A stretch of DNA of 8,923 nt from Chloroflexota bacterium (GCA_005881085.1 VBGU01000166.1:1-8923); one strand, 5' to 3'. Counted from the first letter of the stretch, positions 1 to 5,109 are shown. A program made the numbers and translations. Notes: a model not told the origin generated them from the letters alone.

Positions 1-149
1 TGTTATCCCAAACTTCGGGGCAGGTCACCTACGTGTTACTCAGCCGTTCGCCACTCACTTCAGTCCTTGCGGACTGAAGTCCGTTCGACTTGCATGTTTT
101 ATGCACGCCGCCAGCGTTTGTCCTGAGCCAGGATCAAACTCTCCGACAA
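1..149 (-). rRNA. rrs: 16S ribosomal RNA, 5' end only (continues past left edge)
   Basis: The minus strand carries the universal bacterial 16S 5' motif AGAGTTTGATCCTGGCTCAG (its first A at 142), then the conserved GCTGGCGGCGTGC and CATGCAAGTCGAACG segments, the V1 hairpin, and GGCTGAGTAACACGTAGGTG. The mature 5' end at about 149 is estimated by counting from E. coli position 8 and could be off by several bases. Only about 149 nt are present; the 3' part and any 23S/5S genes lie outside the window. The sequence resembles Chloroflexota-type 16S, but so short a stretch is weak taxonomic evidence. It is transcribed in the same direction as dnaX-ybaB-recR but has its own promoter and leader. Confidence 0.97.
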
Positions 150-157
150 AACAAAGG

Positions 158-176
158 ACCGTCCTTTCGGAACGGT
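158..176 (-). other. Leader hairpin just upstream of mature 16S 5' end
   Basis: On the minus strand ACCG-T-TCC-GAAA-GGA-CGGT forms a seven-pair stem with one bulged T and a GNRA-type GAAA tetraloop, ending about 8 nt before the mature 16S start. It lies inside the rRNA leader transcript. A role in 16S folding or 5'-end processing is an inference from position only. Confidence 0.5.
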
Positions 177-245
177 CACCTTAAGCTTCGAGTTCGATCC
201 AAAAAATCGACGAGTCCGCGCTGTTCGTTCCTGCCACTCTTCAGC

Positions 246-257
246 TGTTAAAGATCG
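246..257 (-). promoter_or_regulatory. boxA antitermination site of the rRNA leader
   Basis: The minus strand reads CGATCTTTAACA, matching the E. coli rrn boxA TGCTCTTTAACA in its last nine positions. It sits about 50 nt downstream of the predicted rRNA transcription start and about 97 nt before 16S. In known rrn operons boxA RNA is bound by NusB-S10 to load the antitermination complex. Position and sequence both fit; function is inferred from homology. Confidence 0.7.
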
Positions 258-307
258 TGCCCTTTGCCTCCCATGCGGAACTGGCCACGGGCGTGATGTG
301 AGCGGTA

Positions 308-337
308 ATCGTACCAACTAAAAGGTAAGGGAGTCAA
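308..337 (-). promoter_or_regulatory. rRNA operon promoter (-35 TTGACT, -10 TACGAT)
   Basis: On the minus strand TTGACT (332-337) is followed after 18 nt by TACGAT (308-313): a 5/6 match to the -35 and a 4/6 match to the -10 consensus. Initiation is expected near position 301, giving a leader of about 150 nt that contains boxA. It is the best sigma70-like promoter in the recR-16S gap. The -35 lies within a 6-bp inverted repeat. Confidence 0.65.
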
Positions 338-346
338 CGCACTCCC
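329..346 (-). terminator. Possible terminator-like hairpin overlapping the rRNA -35
   Basis: GGGAGT-GCGTTG-ACTCCC on the minus strand is a perfect 6-bp inverted repeat with a 6-nt loop, followed by the T-rich stretch TTACCTTTTAG. Read from recR it resembles a weak intrinsic terminator; as DNA it covers the -35 of the rRNA promoter. The tail is not an uninterrupted T run, so termination is uncertain. Confidence 0.3.
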
Positions 347-349
347 AGC

Positions 350-445
350 GGGCGACCCACCGCGGGGCTTGCTCGCGGGTCCCTCCCTCGACCACGTAGG
401 GTCTCGGGTCCCACTGCGCGCGCAAGCCCCCGCCGCGGGTCGCCC
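350..445. repeat. Long imperfect inverted repeat between recR and the rRNA promoter
   Basis: Left arm 350-372 and right arm 422-445 are inverted copies: GGGCGACCC and GGGGCTTGC match exactly in both arms, separated by 5 or 6 differing G/C-rich bases. The loop of about 49 nt contains further short GGGACCC/GGGTCCC repeats. It begins 3 nt after the recR stop and ends 12 nt before the rRNA -35, so it fills almost all of the recR-rRNA gap not used by the promoter. No T run follows, so a simple intrinsic terminator is not supported. Confidence 0.6.
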
Positions 446-448
446 TTC

Positions 449-1051
449 TCAGAGCCCTCGACGTCCTTCTAATGCGCGACTCACCGTCACCTCATCAGCC
501 CACTCCAAGTCGCCACCCATAGGAAGACCGCGGGCAAGACGAGTGACTCGGACTCCGTTGCCACTCGTCAATTGGGCGATATACATCGCGGTCGCGTCGC
601 CTTCGAGATTCGGATTCGTGGCCAGGATCAGCTCCTCGATGCCACCTTGCTTCAAGCGCTGCGAGAGCTGTGGGATCTTGAGGTCGTCGGGACGCACGCC
701 GTTCACCGGCGAGATCGCGCCGTGTAGCACGTGATACACGCCGCTGTACTGGCCGGTGCGTTCGATGGCGAGGACGTCAAGCGGCTCCTCGACCACGCAG
801 ACGATGCGCTTGTCGCGCTCGTCGGATGCGCAGATGGCGCACGGATCGGCCTCGGCGATGTTGAAGCAGGTCGAGCAGTAGCGGAGATCCGTCTTCACGG
901 AACGCACTGCGGCCGCGAGCGCCTCCGCGTCGCTGCTCGACGTGCGAAGGATGTGATACGCGAGGCGCTGCGCCGTTTTGGGCCCGACGCCCGGCAGCTT
1001 CGAGAGCTCGTCTATGAGGCGTGCGAGCGGACGCGCGAGGGCCGTCGGCAC
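449..1051 (-). CDS. recR: Recombination mediator protein RecR
   Basis: RecR works with RecO (and RecF) to load RecA on SSB-coated single-stranded DNA during gapped-DNA repair. The 200-residue length is normal for the family. An N-terminal helix-hairpin-helix is visible at about residues 16-30 (KLPGVGPKTAQRLA), followed by a four-cysteine zinc motif (C59, C62, C71, C74) and a Toprim domain starting at about residue 82 with the acidic VVEEP segment. The later stretch with HGAISPVNGVRPDDL and ATNPNLEGDAT is typical of RecR. The start is GTG at 1051, one base after the ybaB stop, so it is probably translationally coupled. The last gene of the dnaX-ybaB-recR operon, it is followed by a large inverted repeat and the rRNA promoter. 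Confidence 0.97.
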   Translation of the reverse strand: MPTALARPLARLIDELSKLPGVGPKTAQRLAYHILRTSSSDAEALAAAVRSVKTDLRYCSTCFNIAEADPCAICASDERDKRIVCVVEEPLDVLAIERTGQYSGVYHVLHGAISPVNGVRPDDLKIPQLSQRLKQGGIEELILATNPNLEGDATAMYIAQLTSGNGVRVTRLARGLPMGGDLEWADEVTVSRALEGRRGL

Positions 1052-1052
1052 A

Positions 1053-1361
1053 TCACATCCCCGGAAGCTTCAAGCCGCCGGTGAGGCCACCGAGCTTGTC
1101 GGCCGCGAGCTGTTTCGACTTCGCGAGCGCGTCGGTGGTCGCGACGCGCACGAGGTCCTCGAGGGTGTCGACGTCTTCCGGATCGACTGCCTCCTTCTTG
1201 ATGCGGACCTCTTTGCACTCCTGCGTCCCGGTCATGACGACGACGACCGCGCCCCCGCCGGCGGATCCCTCCACCGTCATGGCACCGAGCTCTTCCTGGG
1301 CCTTCGCCATGTCGGCTTGCATCTTCTGCGCGAGCTTTTGAATGTCGCCGAAATTCTTCAT
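1053..1361 (-). CDS. ybaB: YbaB/EbfC family nucleoid-associated protein
   Basis: This is a 102-residue small DNA-binding protein of the YbaB/EbfC family, known to form tweezer-like dimers and usually encoded between dnaX and recR. The N-terminus (MKNFGDIQKLAQKMQADMAKAQEEL, cited in parts: the helix spans residues 1-25) is the expected amphipathic helix, followed by a beta-rich core with a Gly/Val-rich strand region (about 30-52) and a helical C-terminal part ending in the usual Gly/Leu/Pro/Met-rich tail. The ATG at 1361 overlaps the dnaX stop as ATGA, and a GGAG lies 5 nt upstream inside the dnaX end, supporting this start and coupling to dnaX. Its exact cellular role is not well established for the family. 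Confidence 0.95.
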   Translation of the reverse strand: MKNFGDIQKLAQKMQADMAKAQEELGAMTVEGSAGGGAVVVVMTGTQECKEVRIKKEAVDPEDVDTLEDLVRVATTDALAKSKQLAADKLGGLTGGLKLPGM

Positions 1362-2959
1362 TCGATCTCCATGATGCGGTCCGGTCGACCGAGTGTGTCG
1401 ATGGCCGCACGCAGCATCGGATCGTCGGTCGCGGCTTCAGGCACGCCGGCCTGGCGCACGCACTTCACGCGGATCGTCGCGTTCAGGATCTCGGAGAGGT
1501 CCTGCTCGAGCTCGGCTCGGCGCTTCTCCTGCCAGAGCAAGCGCGCGAACTCTTCTCCGAAGCCGATGACGATGGTGGCGCCTTCGATCGCGAGCGGCTC
1601 CGCTTTCGCGAGCTGCGCGGCCTTGCCGATGCTGCGCTCCTTCGCGCGATCGACGAGCTCGCCCCACGCTTTGCGGACGGTCTCCAGCTTCACGACGGGT
1701 GACGCCGCGCCGACGGTGATCGTGGTCTCTGTGACGACGCGGCGCTCGGCGATGGCGACCATCGACCCACGCGGCGCGTCACGCCTCGATTCGGAACGCG
1801 TCGGGGACGGAGGGGTCGGTCTCGTCGCGGGACGATCAGCCTCGCGCCGCGCGTCCGGCGGCGGCGCGACCTTCTCGCTCGAGGTCACGAGATCCAGGAT
1901 CGCGAGCTCGAGCGGGAGGGGTGTGCCCTCGCTCGTTCGGAGATGCTGCTCAGTCTCGATCAGGCGCTTCGCCATCTTCGCGAGCTGATCCAGAGAGAGT
2001 CCCTGCGCCTGCGCGCGCAGCTTGGTCGCCATCTGCTCGCTCACGGCCTCGGGCGGGTTGCCGGTCGCGCGCGTGAACACGAGCGCGCGGGCGTGTTCGA
2101 TCGCGCGGCGGACAAAGAGACGGAGGTCGCGCCCGTCGTCGACGAGGCGGCCGATGAGCTCCACGCCCTTCGCCCCATCCGCAGCGGCGAGCGCATCAAA
2201 AAGCGCCGCGGTCTCCTCCCAGTCCGACGCGCCGAGCAGGTCGTCGACTTCCTTCAACGTGATGGGTCCATTGGCGAACGCGATGACCATGTCCAGCATG
2301 CTCTCGGCATCGCGAAGGGAGCCTTGCGCGTGGCGCGCGATCGCATCGAGCGCAGCTGGATCGGCGCGGAGCTTCTCCTGCTCGACGATGTTCGCGAGCT
2401 GCGCGACGACGCCCTTGTGAGGAATGCGGCGGAGGTCGAAGCGCTGCGTGCGCGAAACGATCGTGGCCGGGATCTTCTGCGCCTCGGTCGTCGCCAGGAT
2501 GAACATCGCGTGCGGCGGGGGCTCCTCGAGCGTCTTCAGGAGCGCGTTGAACGCCTCGGTCGTGAGCTGGTGCGCCTCGTCGATCACGTACACCTTGTAT
2601 TGCCCCATGGACGGAGCAAAACGGACTTTGTCGCGGAGATCGCGCATCTCATCGATGCCGCGATTCGAGGCGGCGTCTATCTCGATGAGGTCGAGGAAGC
2701 GGCCTTCGCGGATGGCGACGCACGTCTCGCAGCGATCGCACGGCTCTCCGTCTTTCGCGTTCGGGCAGTTCACGGCCTTCGCGATAAGCCGGGCGATCGA
2801 CGTCTTTCCGGTCCCTCGGACCCCCGCGAGAAGGTACGCGTGGGCGACCTGGCCACTCGCGATCGCGTTCCGGAGCGTGCGCGTGACGTGCTCCTGTCCC
2901 ACGATGGCGGAGAAGGTTTGGGGGCGGTAACGCCGATAGAGAGCGGCGCGCTCTGGCAC
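1358..2959 (-). CDS. dnaX: DNA polymerase III subunit gamma/tau
   Basis: This is the clamp-loader ATPase of the replisome, 533 residues. Visible motifs: the N-terminal LYRRYRPQTF signature (residues 7-16), Walker A GVRGTGKT (46-53), a zinc motif C65, C74, C77, C80, Walker B/DEAH (127-130), sensor-1 LATTE (155-159) and an SRTQRF motif with arginine-finger candidate R170. A Pro/Arg-rich linker at about residues 367-395 separates the conserved clamp-loader part from a diverged C-terminal tau-like domain. Start is GTG at 2959, because LYRRYRPQTF follows directly; no Shine-Dalgarno is visible nearby. No A-rich slippery sequence like those used to make the short gamma form was seen. It lies 78 nt downstream of the SRP RNA and is the first gene of dnaX-ybaB-recR. 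Confidence 0.97.
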   Translation of the reverse strand: MPERAALYRRYRPQTFSAIVGQEHVTRTLRNAIASGQVAHAYLLAGVRGTGKTSIARLIAKAVNCPNAKDGEPCDRCETCVAIREGRFLDLIEIDAASNRGIDEMRDLRDKVRFAPSMGQYKVYVIDEAHQLTTEAFNALLKTLEEPPPHAMFILATTEAQKIPATIVSRTQRFDLRRIPHKGVVAQLANIVEQEKLRADPAALDAIARHAQGSLRDAESMLDMVIAFANGPITLKEVDDLLGASDWEETAALFDALAAADGAKGVELIGRLVDDGRDLRLFVRRAIEHARALVFTRATGNPPEAVSEQMATKLRAQAQGLSLDQLAKMAKRLIETEQHLRTSEGTPLPLELAILDLVTSSEKVAPPPDARREADRPATRPTPPSPTRSESRRDAPRGSMVAIAERRVVTETTITVGAASPVVKLETVRKAWGELVDRAKERSIGKAAQLAKAEPLAIEGATIVIGFGEEFARLLWQEKRRAELEQDLSEILNATIRVKCVRQAGVPEAATDDPMLRAAIDTLGRPDRIMEIE

Positions 2960-2965
2960 CGTGCG

Positions 2966-2971
2966 ATGTTA
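2966..2971 (-). promoter_or_regulatory. Candidate -10 element before dnaX
   Basis: TAACAT on the minus strand lies 6 nt before the dnaX GTG, with no Shine-Dalgarno in between. This spacing fits a leaderless transcript starting at or near the GTG. No convincing -35 is present, so the call is weak. Confidence 0.3.
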
Positions 2972-3037
2972 ATGGGAGATGGCCGTGCACCCTCCCTCGA
3001 TCGCGACATCTCGAACACGCACACGCGCATTGGCTCG

Positions 3038-3134
3038 GATCAGGCTTGCCTGCGGCACGAAGCGACGACCGCTTACCGCTGCTTCCTTCCGGATCTGACG
3101 GGGTTCACGGGCCGTTTCTGCACAGGACCCGATC
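3038..3134 (-). ncRNA. ffs: Signal recognition particle RNA (small bacterial 4.5S type)
   Basis: The minus strand contains the near-invariant SRP RNA apical core: GTCAGATCCGGAAGGAAGCA followed by GCGGTAAGCGG, i.e. a GGAA tetraloop with the asymmetric loop AGCAGCGG that binds Ffh. The ends pair: GATCGGG (3134-3128) with CCTGATC (3044-3038), then CCTGTG with CGCAGG, closing a long hairpin of about 97 nt, normal for the short bacterial form. The true ends may extend a few bases further. SRP RNA with Ffh and FtsY directs cotranslational membrane targeting. It lies directly upstream of dnaX on the same strand, as scr does in Bacillus subtilis. No clear promoter or T-run terminator was identified around it. 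Confidence 0.93.
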
Positions 3135-3188
3135 GTCAACGCCTCCGCGCGCGTGCAGGATCCGCGATGCCGGACCTCAGGAGGGGAT

Positions 3189-3506
3189 TCAGCCCCGCTG
3201 GAGCGGATTGCGGGTACAGGGCACCGCTAGCTCCCCGCCTAGCACGACCGTCACGATGGTATCGCGCGATGGCATTCGGCGGTCGTCGCTCGTGCTCGTA
3301 TTTGGCAGCGACAGGACGGGTGTCACCGCCCGCGAAGTAGCGGCGGCGCGCACGACAACGACCCCGACCGGATCTTGCGCATCGACCGCGATGCGCACGC
3401 AGCCACTCCCCGCGGGGACGGTCAGCGGAACGGTTAGCCCCGCCAGGCTCTGCGGCAATTCGAACTCCTGCCCCGGCATCAGGAAGGTGGCCGTCCTTCC
3501 GATCAC
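3189..3506 (-). CDS. Hypothetical protein; likely C-terminal part of a frameshifted secreted protein
   Basis: I do not recognise a family. From the GTG at 3506 it gives 105 residues; the frame is open back to 3563. Third codon positions are strongly G/C, as in neighbouring genes, so it is very probably coding. The sequence is rich in Val, Thr and Pro in alternating patterns (for example LTVPLTVPAGSGCVRIAV), suggesting a beta-rich extracellular domain; two cysteines (in SGC and PCT) could form a disulfide. There is no signal peptide in this frame. The upstream 54-codon frame starting at 3711 supplies one but ends at 3547 in another frame, so the two are best read as one broken gene. It ends 54 nt before the SRP RNA. 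The GTG may not be a genuine start. Confidence 0.6.
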   Translation of the reverse strand: MIGRTATFLMPGQEFELPQSLAGLTVPLTVPAGSGCVRIAVDAQDPVGVVVVRAAATSRAVTPVLSLPNTSTSDDRRMPSRDTIVTVVLGGELAVPCTRNPLQRG

Positions 3507-3546
3507 CGTCCCGGAATCGATCGATGCACGGGCGCGATCCGGTGAG

Positions 3547-3711
3547 TCACGATGCCGGAAGCGCTAGATTGGGGAGAGGCGGGTTGACGTTAACCACGTC
3601 GACCCCGAATGCAGATCTCCTGGCCCGACTCGCGGCGTCAAGCCGCGCCCGGCCAGGAATCCCGAATGTCGCCAAAAGCACGAGCAACGCGAGCAGCGCA
3701 CGTGTCACCAT
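3547..3711 (-). CDS. Signal-peptide-bearing N-terminal fragment of the same secreted protein
   Basis: A 54-codon frame from ATG 3711 to TGA 3547. Its start is a textbook export signal: a short basic MVTR, then a hydrophobic run ALLALLVLLATFGIPG, then a polar Arg/Ala stretch and a VDVVNVNPPLPNLALP segment that reads like the beginning of a mature secreted domain. It stops just where the next frame (3563 down to 3189) opens; the two overlap at 3547-3563. Losing one base, or gaining two, in that overlap would fuse them into one exported protein of about 170 residues. This is either a true frameshift (pseudogene or programmed) or a sequencing error. It is transcribed divergently from the small gene at 3820. 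Confidence 0.5.
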   Translation of the reverse strand: MVTRALLALLVLLATFGIPGRARLDAASRARRSAFGVDVVNVNPPLPNLALPAS

Positions 3712-3734
3712 GGCTTGGTTGTGAAAGTCGGTAT

Positions 3735-3752
3735 GGACAAGCCAACCTGTCC
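3735..3752. repeat. Short inverted repeat in the divergent intergenic region
   Basis: GGACA and TGTCC arms, separated by 8 nt, lie in the 105-nt gap between the divergent secreted-protein gene (start 3711, minus) and the small Cys/His gene (start 3820, plus). The position would suit an operator, but 5-bp arms are common by chance in G/C-rich DNA. Confidence 0.2.
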
Positions 3753-3819
3753 GGGGAGCCGCCAGGCGTGCAATCCCTCGCGGCGGAACAACCCGCCGTG
3801 CCCATGCGTTCTATAGGTG

Positions 3820-4065
3820 ATGAAAACTTCTGGACTCCCCTGTCGCGCCAACCACGACTGCGACGTCGTCTTCACTGTGATGCCCCAGGACTCGATGGAC
3901 GCACTGCGTGAGGCTGCTGCCAAGCGCAATGCCCATGAGCTCGAGGCGCACCAGTACACCCACATCGCGACCACGACTCTCGGCTCATCGACCTTCGCCC
4001 AGGGGCCGGCGGCTCGACGCCCGCGTGGCCGCAGGCGCAAGGAAGAGGAGCTGAACGTCATCTAA
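3820..4065 (+). CDS. Small Cys/His-rich protein, possible C2H2-like zinc-binding domain
   Basis: About 81 residues from ATG 3820 (an in-frame GTG at 3817 would add one Met). I do not recognise a named family. Numbered from that ATG, the first half has C8-x5-C14 close to the N-terminus and histidines at 38, 44 and 48 in HELEAHQYTHI, with a predicted helix (SMDALREAAAKRNAHELEAH) between: the order Cys, Cys, helix, His, His seen in single zinc-finger modules. The second half is low-complexity and ends in a strongly basic Arg-rich patch (RRPRGRRRKEEE), which could bind nucleic acid. G/C-rich third positions support coding in this frame over the antisense frame. There is no good Shine-Dalgarno; AGG is only 2 nt from the ATG. 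It converges on the HAD gene with 5 nt between stops. Zinc binding is an inference. Confidence 0.7.
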   Translation: MKTSGLPCRANHDCDVVFTVMPQDSMDALREAAAKRNAHELEAHQYTHIATTTLGSSTFAQGPAARRPRGRRRKEEELNVI

Positions 4066-4070
4066 CGACC

Positions 4071-4742
4071 CTAGCGGTCGACTTGGATGACGCGCTCCGC
4101 TATCTCTCCAAGGTCCCGTCCGACAATGTCGGGCCGCTCGAGTAGTGGGTTCCACACAGCGCCAGGCCTTTCGACGAAGGCCGCGGCGCACCCTGCCCGC
4201 AAAGCCCCCTGCACGTCCCAGACGTGCGCGGCGACCAGGCGGATCTCGGCCGGCGCTACGTCGAGCTCGCGCGCCGCGTTCGCGTAAGCCTCCGCGGCCG
4301 GCTTGAGCCGCTTCCCGCTGTCGGCTGAGAGCGCCTTCTCGAACAGGTCAGCGAGCTTCGCGTTTCGCAGCTGGGCCTCCTCGACCTCCGCGGTCGAATT
4401 GGTCAGCGCCGCGAGCCTGAAGCCCGCCGAACGAAGCCGCTCGAGCGCGGGGCGAACATCGGGATGAGGGGGTAGCGTTCGAACGCCCGCGATGATCGCG
4501 CGCTCATCCTCGGGGCTCACGCGAAGATCCCGCCGCAGCGCGGTGATGGCGAGAGCCGCGCGAAAATGCTCCCCGAACGGTTTGTATGGGCCGGTGATGG
4601 TGGTGAGGAACGCCGACTGGAGCATCGTCTGAAACCACTCCACGCGAACCTGCGCGTCCCCGAACACACGTTGAAAGTGCGGATCGAGCGCGCTCAAATC
4701 GAGCAGCGTTTCGTTGACGTCGAAAACAAGGACGCGTTTCAC
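4071..4742 (-). CDS. HAD-superfamily hydrolase, haloacid dehalogenase type II-like
   Basis: A 223-residue protein with all four HAD motifs: FDVNETLLDL with nucleophile D8 and T12 (motif I), LTNST with S116 (II), KRLKPAAEAY with K147 and Y153 (III), and VAAHVWDVQGALRAG with D176 (IV). The helical cap is at about residues 15-95. The length and the WD-x(2)-GA motif match L-2-haloacid dehalogenase type II relatives. Against true L-2-haloacid dehalogenases, the residues equivalent to Ser175 and Asn177 appear to be Ala171 and His173, so dehalogenation is doubtful; the protein may act on another small acid or phosphate ester. The GTG start at 4742 gives MKRVLVFDVNET directly. It begins 10 nt after the 3' end of tRNA-Ser(GGA), without a Shine-Dalgarno. 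Confidence 0.88.
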   Translation of the reverse strand: MKRVLVFDVNETLLDLSALDPHFQRVFGDAQVRVEWFQTMLQSAFLTTITGPYKPFGEHFRAALAITALRRDLRVSPEDERAIIAGVRTLPPHPDVRPALERLRSAGFRLAALTNSTAEVEEAQLRNAKLADLFEKALSADSGKRLKPAAEAYANAARELDVAPAEIRLVAAHVWDVQGALRAGCAAAFVERPGAVWNPLLERPDIVGRDLGEIAERVIQVDR

Positions 4743-4752
4743 TAACTTTCAG

Positions 4753-4837
4753 CGGAGAGGGTGGGATTCGAACCCACGGAGCTTTCGCTCACAGACTTTC
4801 CAGGTCTGCGCCCTAAGCCAGACTAGGCGACCTCTCC
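4753..4837 (-). tRNA. tRNA-Ser (anticodon GGA)
   Basis: An 85-nt class II tRNA. The acceptor stem GGAGAGG (4837-4831) pairs with CCTCTCC (4760-4754), with discriminator G at 4753. The anticodon stem CAGAC/GTCTG encloses loop CTGGAAA, giving anticodon GGA (4801-4799), which reads UCC/UCU. A long variable arm (GAGCGAAAGCTC) and a T-arm with TTCGAAT follow. Discriminator G and the long variable arm are serine identity elements. CCA is not encoded (CTG follows). It is 10 nt upstream of the HAD start. Confidence 0.96.
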
Positions 4838-5026
4838 CTTCGAAAATCGTAACTCTGTAAGTGCGCCGACGACCGAAACCCTCTTTACGCGACAGGGACC
4901 CCCCGGCCTTCGGCCGGCGCCCCATCGCGCGGGGGCCCTCGGTCGTCGACGCACTCGGATTCCCGTTTTCGGGTCGATCTATTTGAGAGGGTTTCGGCGA
5001 TCGACGCGTGGAACTTGTTGTTGCGG
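4838..5026 (-). other. Highly structured 189-nt spacer between two tRNA-Ser genes
   Basis: No protein gene is credible here. The spacer holds several inverted repeats: a 16-bp pair with one G-T wobble, GTGCGTCGACGACCGA (4954-4939) with TCGGTCGTCGGCGCAC (4876-4861); a perfect 12-bp pair, CCGAAACCCTCT (minus, 4997-4986) with AGAGGGTTTCGG (4884-4873); GGG-C/T-CCCC arms near 4895-4902 and 4931-4938; a CCGGCC-GAA-GGCCGG hairpin (4903-4917); and CCCG-AAAA-CGGG (4962-4973). The 16-bp and 12-bp helices are interleaved and share four bases, so they are alternatives or a pseudoknot. It is probably transcribed with the tRNAs. It could be a tRNA-precursor processing structure or an independent RNA. Confidence 0.5.
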
Positions 5027-5109
5027 CGGAGAGGGCGGGATTCGAACCCGCGAGGCTTTCGCCTACCGCTTTTCGAGAGCGGCACCATCAACCACTCGGA
5101 CACCTCTCC
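5027..5109 (-). tRNA. tRNA-Ser (anticodon CGA)
   Basis: An 83-nt class II tRNA. The acceptor stem GGAGAGG (5109-5103) pairs with CCTCTCC (5034-5028), with discriminator G at 5027. The anticodon stem CCGCT/AGCGG encloses loop CTCGAAA, giving anticodon CGA (5075-5073), which reads UCG. It has a long variable arm (AGGCGAAAGCCT) and a T-arm GCGGG-TTCGAAT-CCCGC. CCA is not encoded. Its acceptor stem is identical to that of the neighbouring tRNA-Ser(GGA), as expected for isoacceptors sharing SerRS. Confidence 0.96.

Noticed and set aside
978..1988. Plus-strand open frame of 336 codons opposite recR, ybaB and the dnaX end.
   Set aside because: It is antisense to three well-supported genes and is low-complexity Ser/Arg-rich.
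2204..2215. Five-T run in dnaX (CTT TTT GAT, minus strand) as a programmed frameshift site for the gamma form.
   Set aside because: It lies near codon 245, within the conserved clamp-loader part, too early for a gamma product, and lacks a clear slippery heptamer or stimulatory structure.
1943..3340. Long plus-strand open frame of 465 codons opposite dnaX and the SRP RNA.
   Set aside because: It is antisense to a certain dnaX and to the SRP RNA; the Arg/Leu/Asp-rich composition is typical of shadows of G/C-rich genes.
3705..4061. Minus-strand open frame of 118 codons opposite the small Cys/His gene.
   Set aside because: The plus-strand frame has the better third-position G/C pattern and a structured Cys/His layout; the minus frame is Ser/Arg-rich.
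4066..4070. Bidirectional terminator between the convergent small gene and HAD gene.
   Set aside because: Only 5 nt separate the stops and no hairpin with T runs is visible there.
4885..5103. A 72-codon minus-strand open frame starting inside tRNA-Ser(CGA).
   Set aside because: Its N-terminus is simply the tRNA-Ser sequence translated, a well-known false protein; the rest covers the structured spacer.
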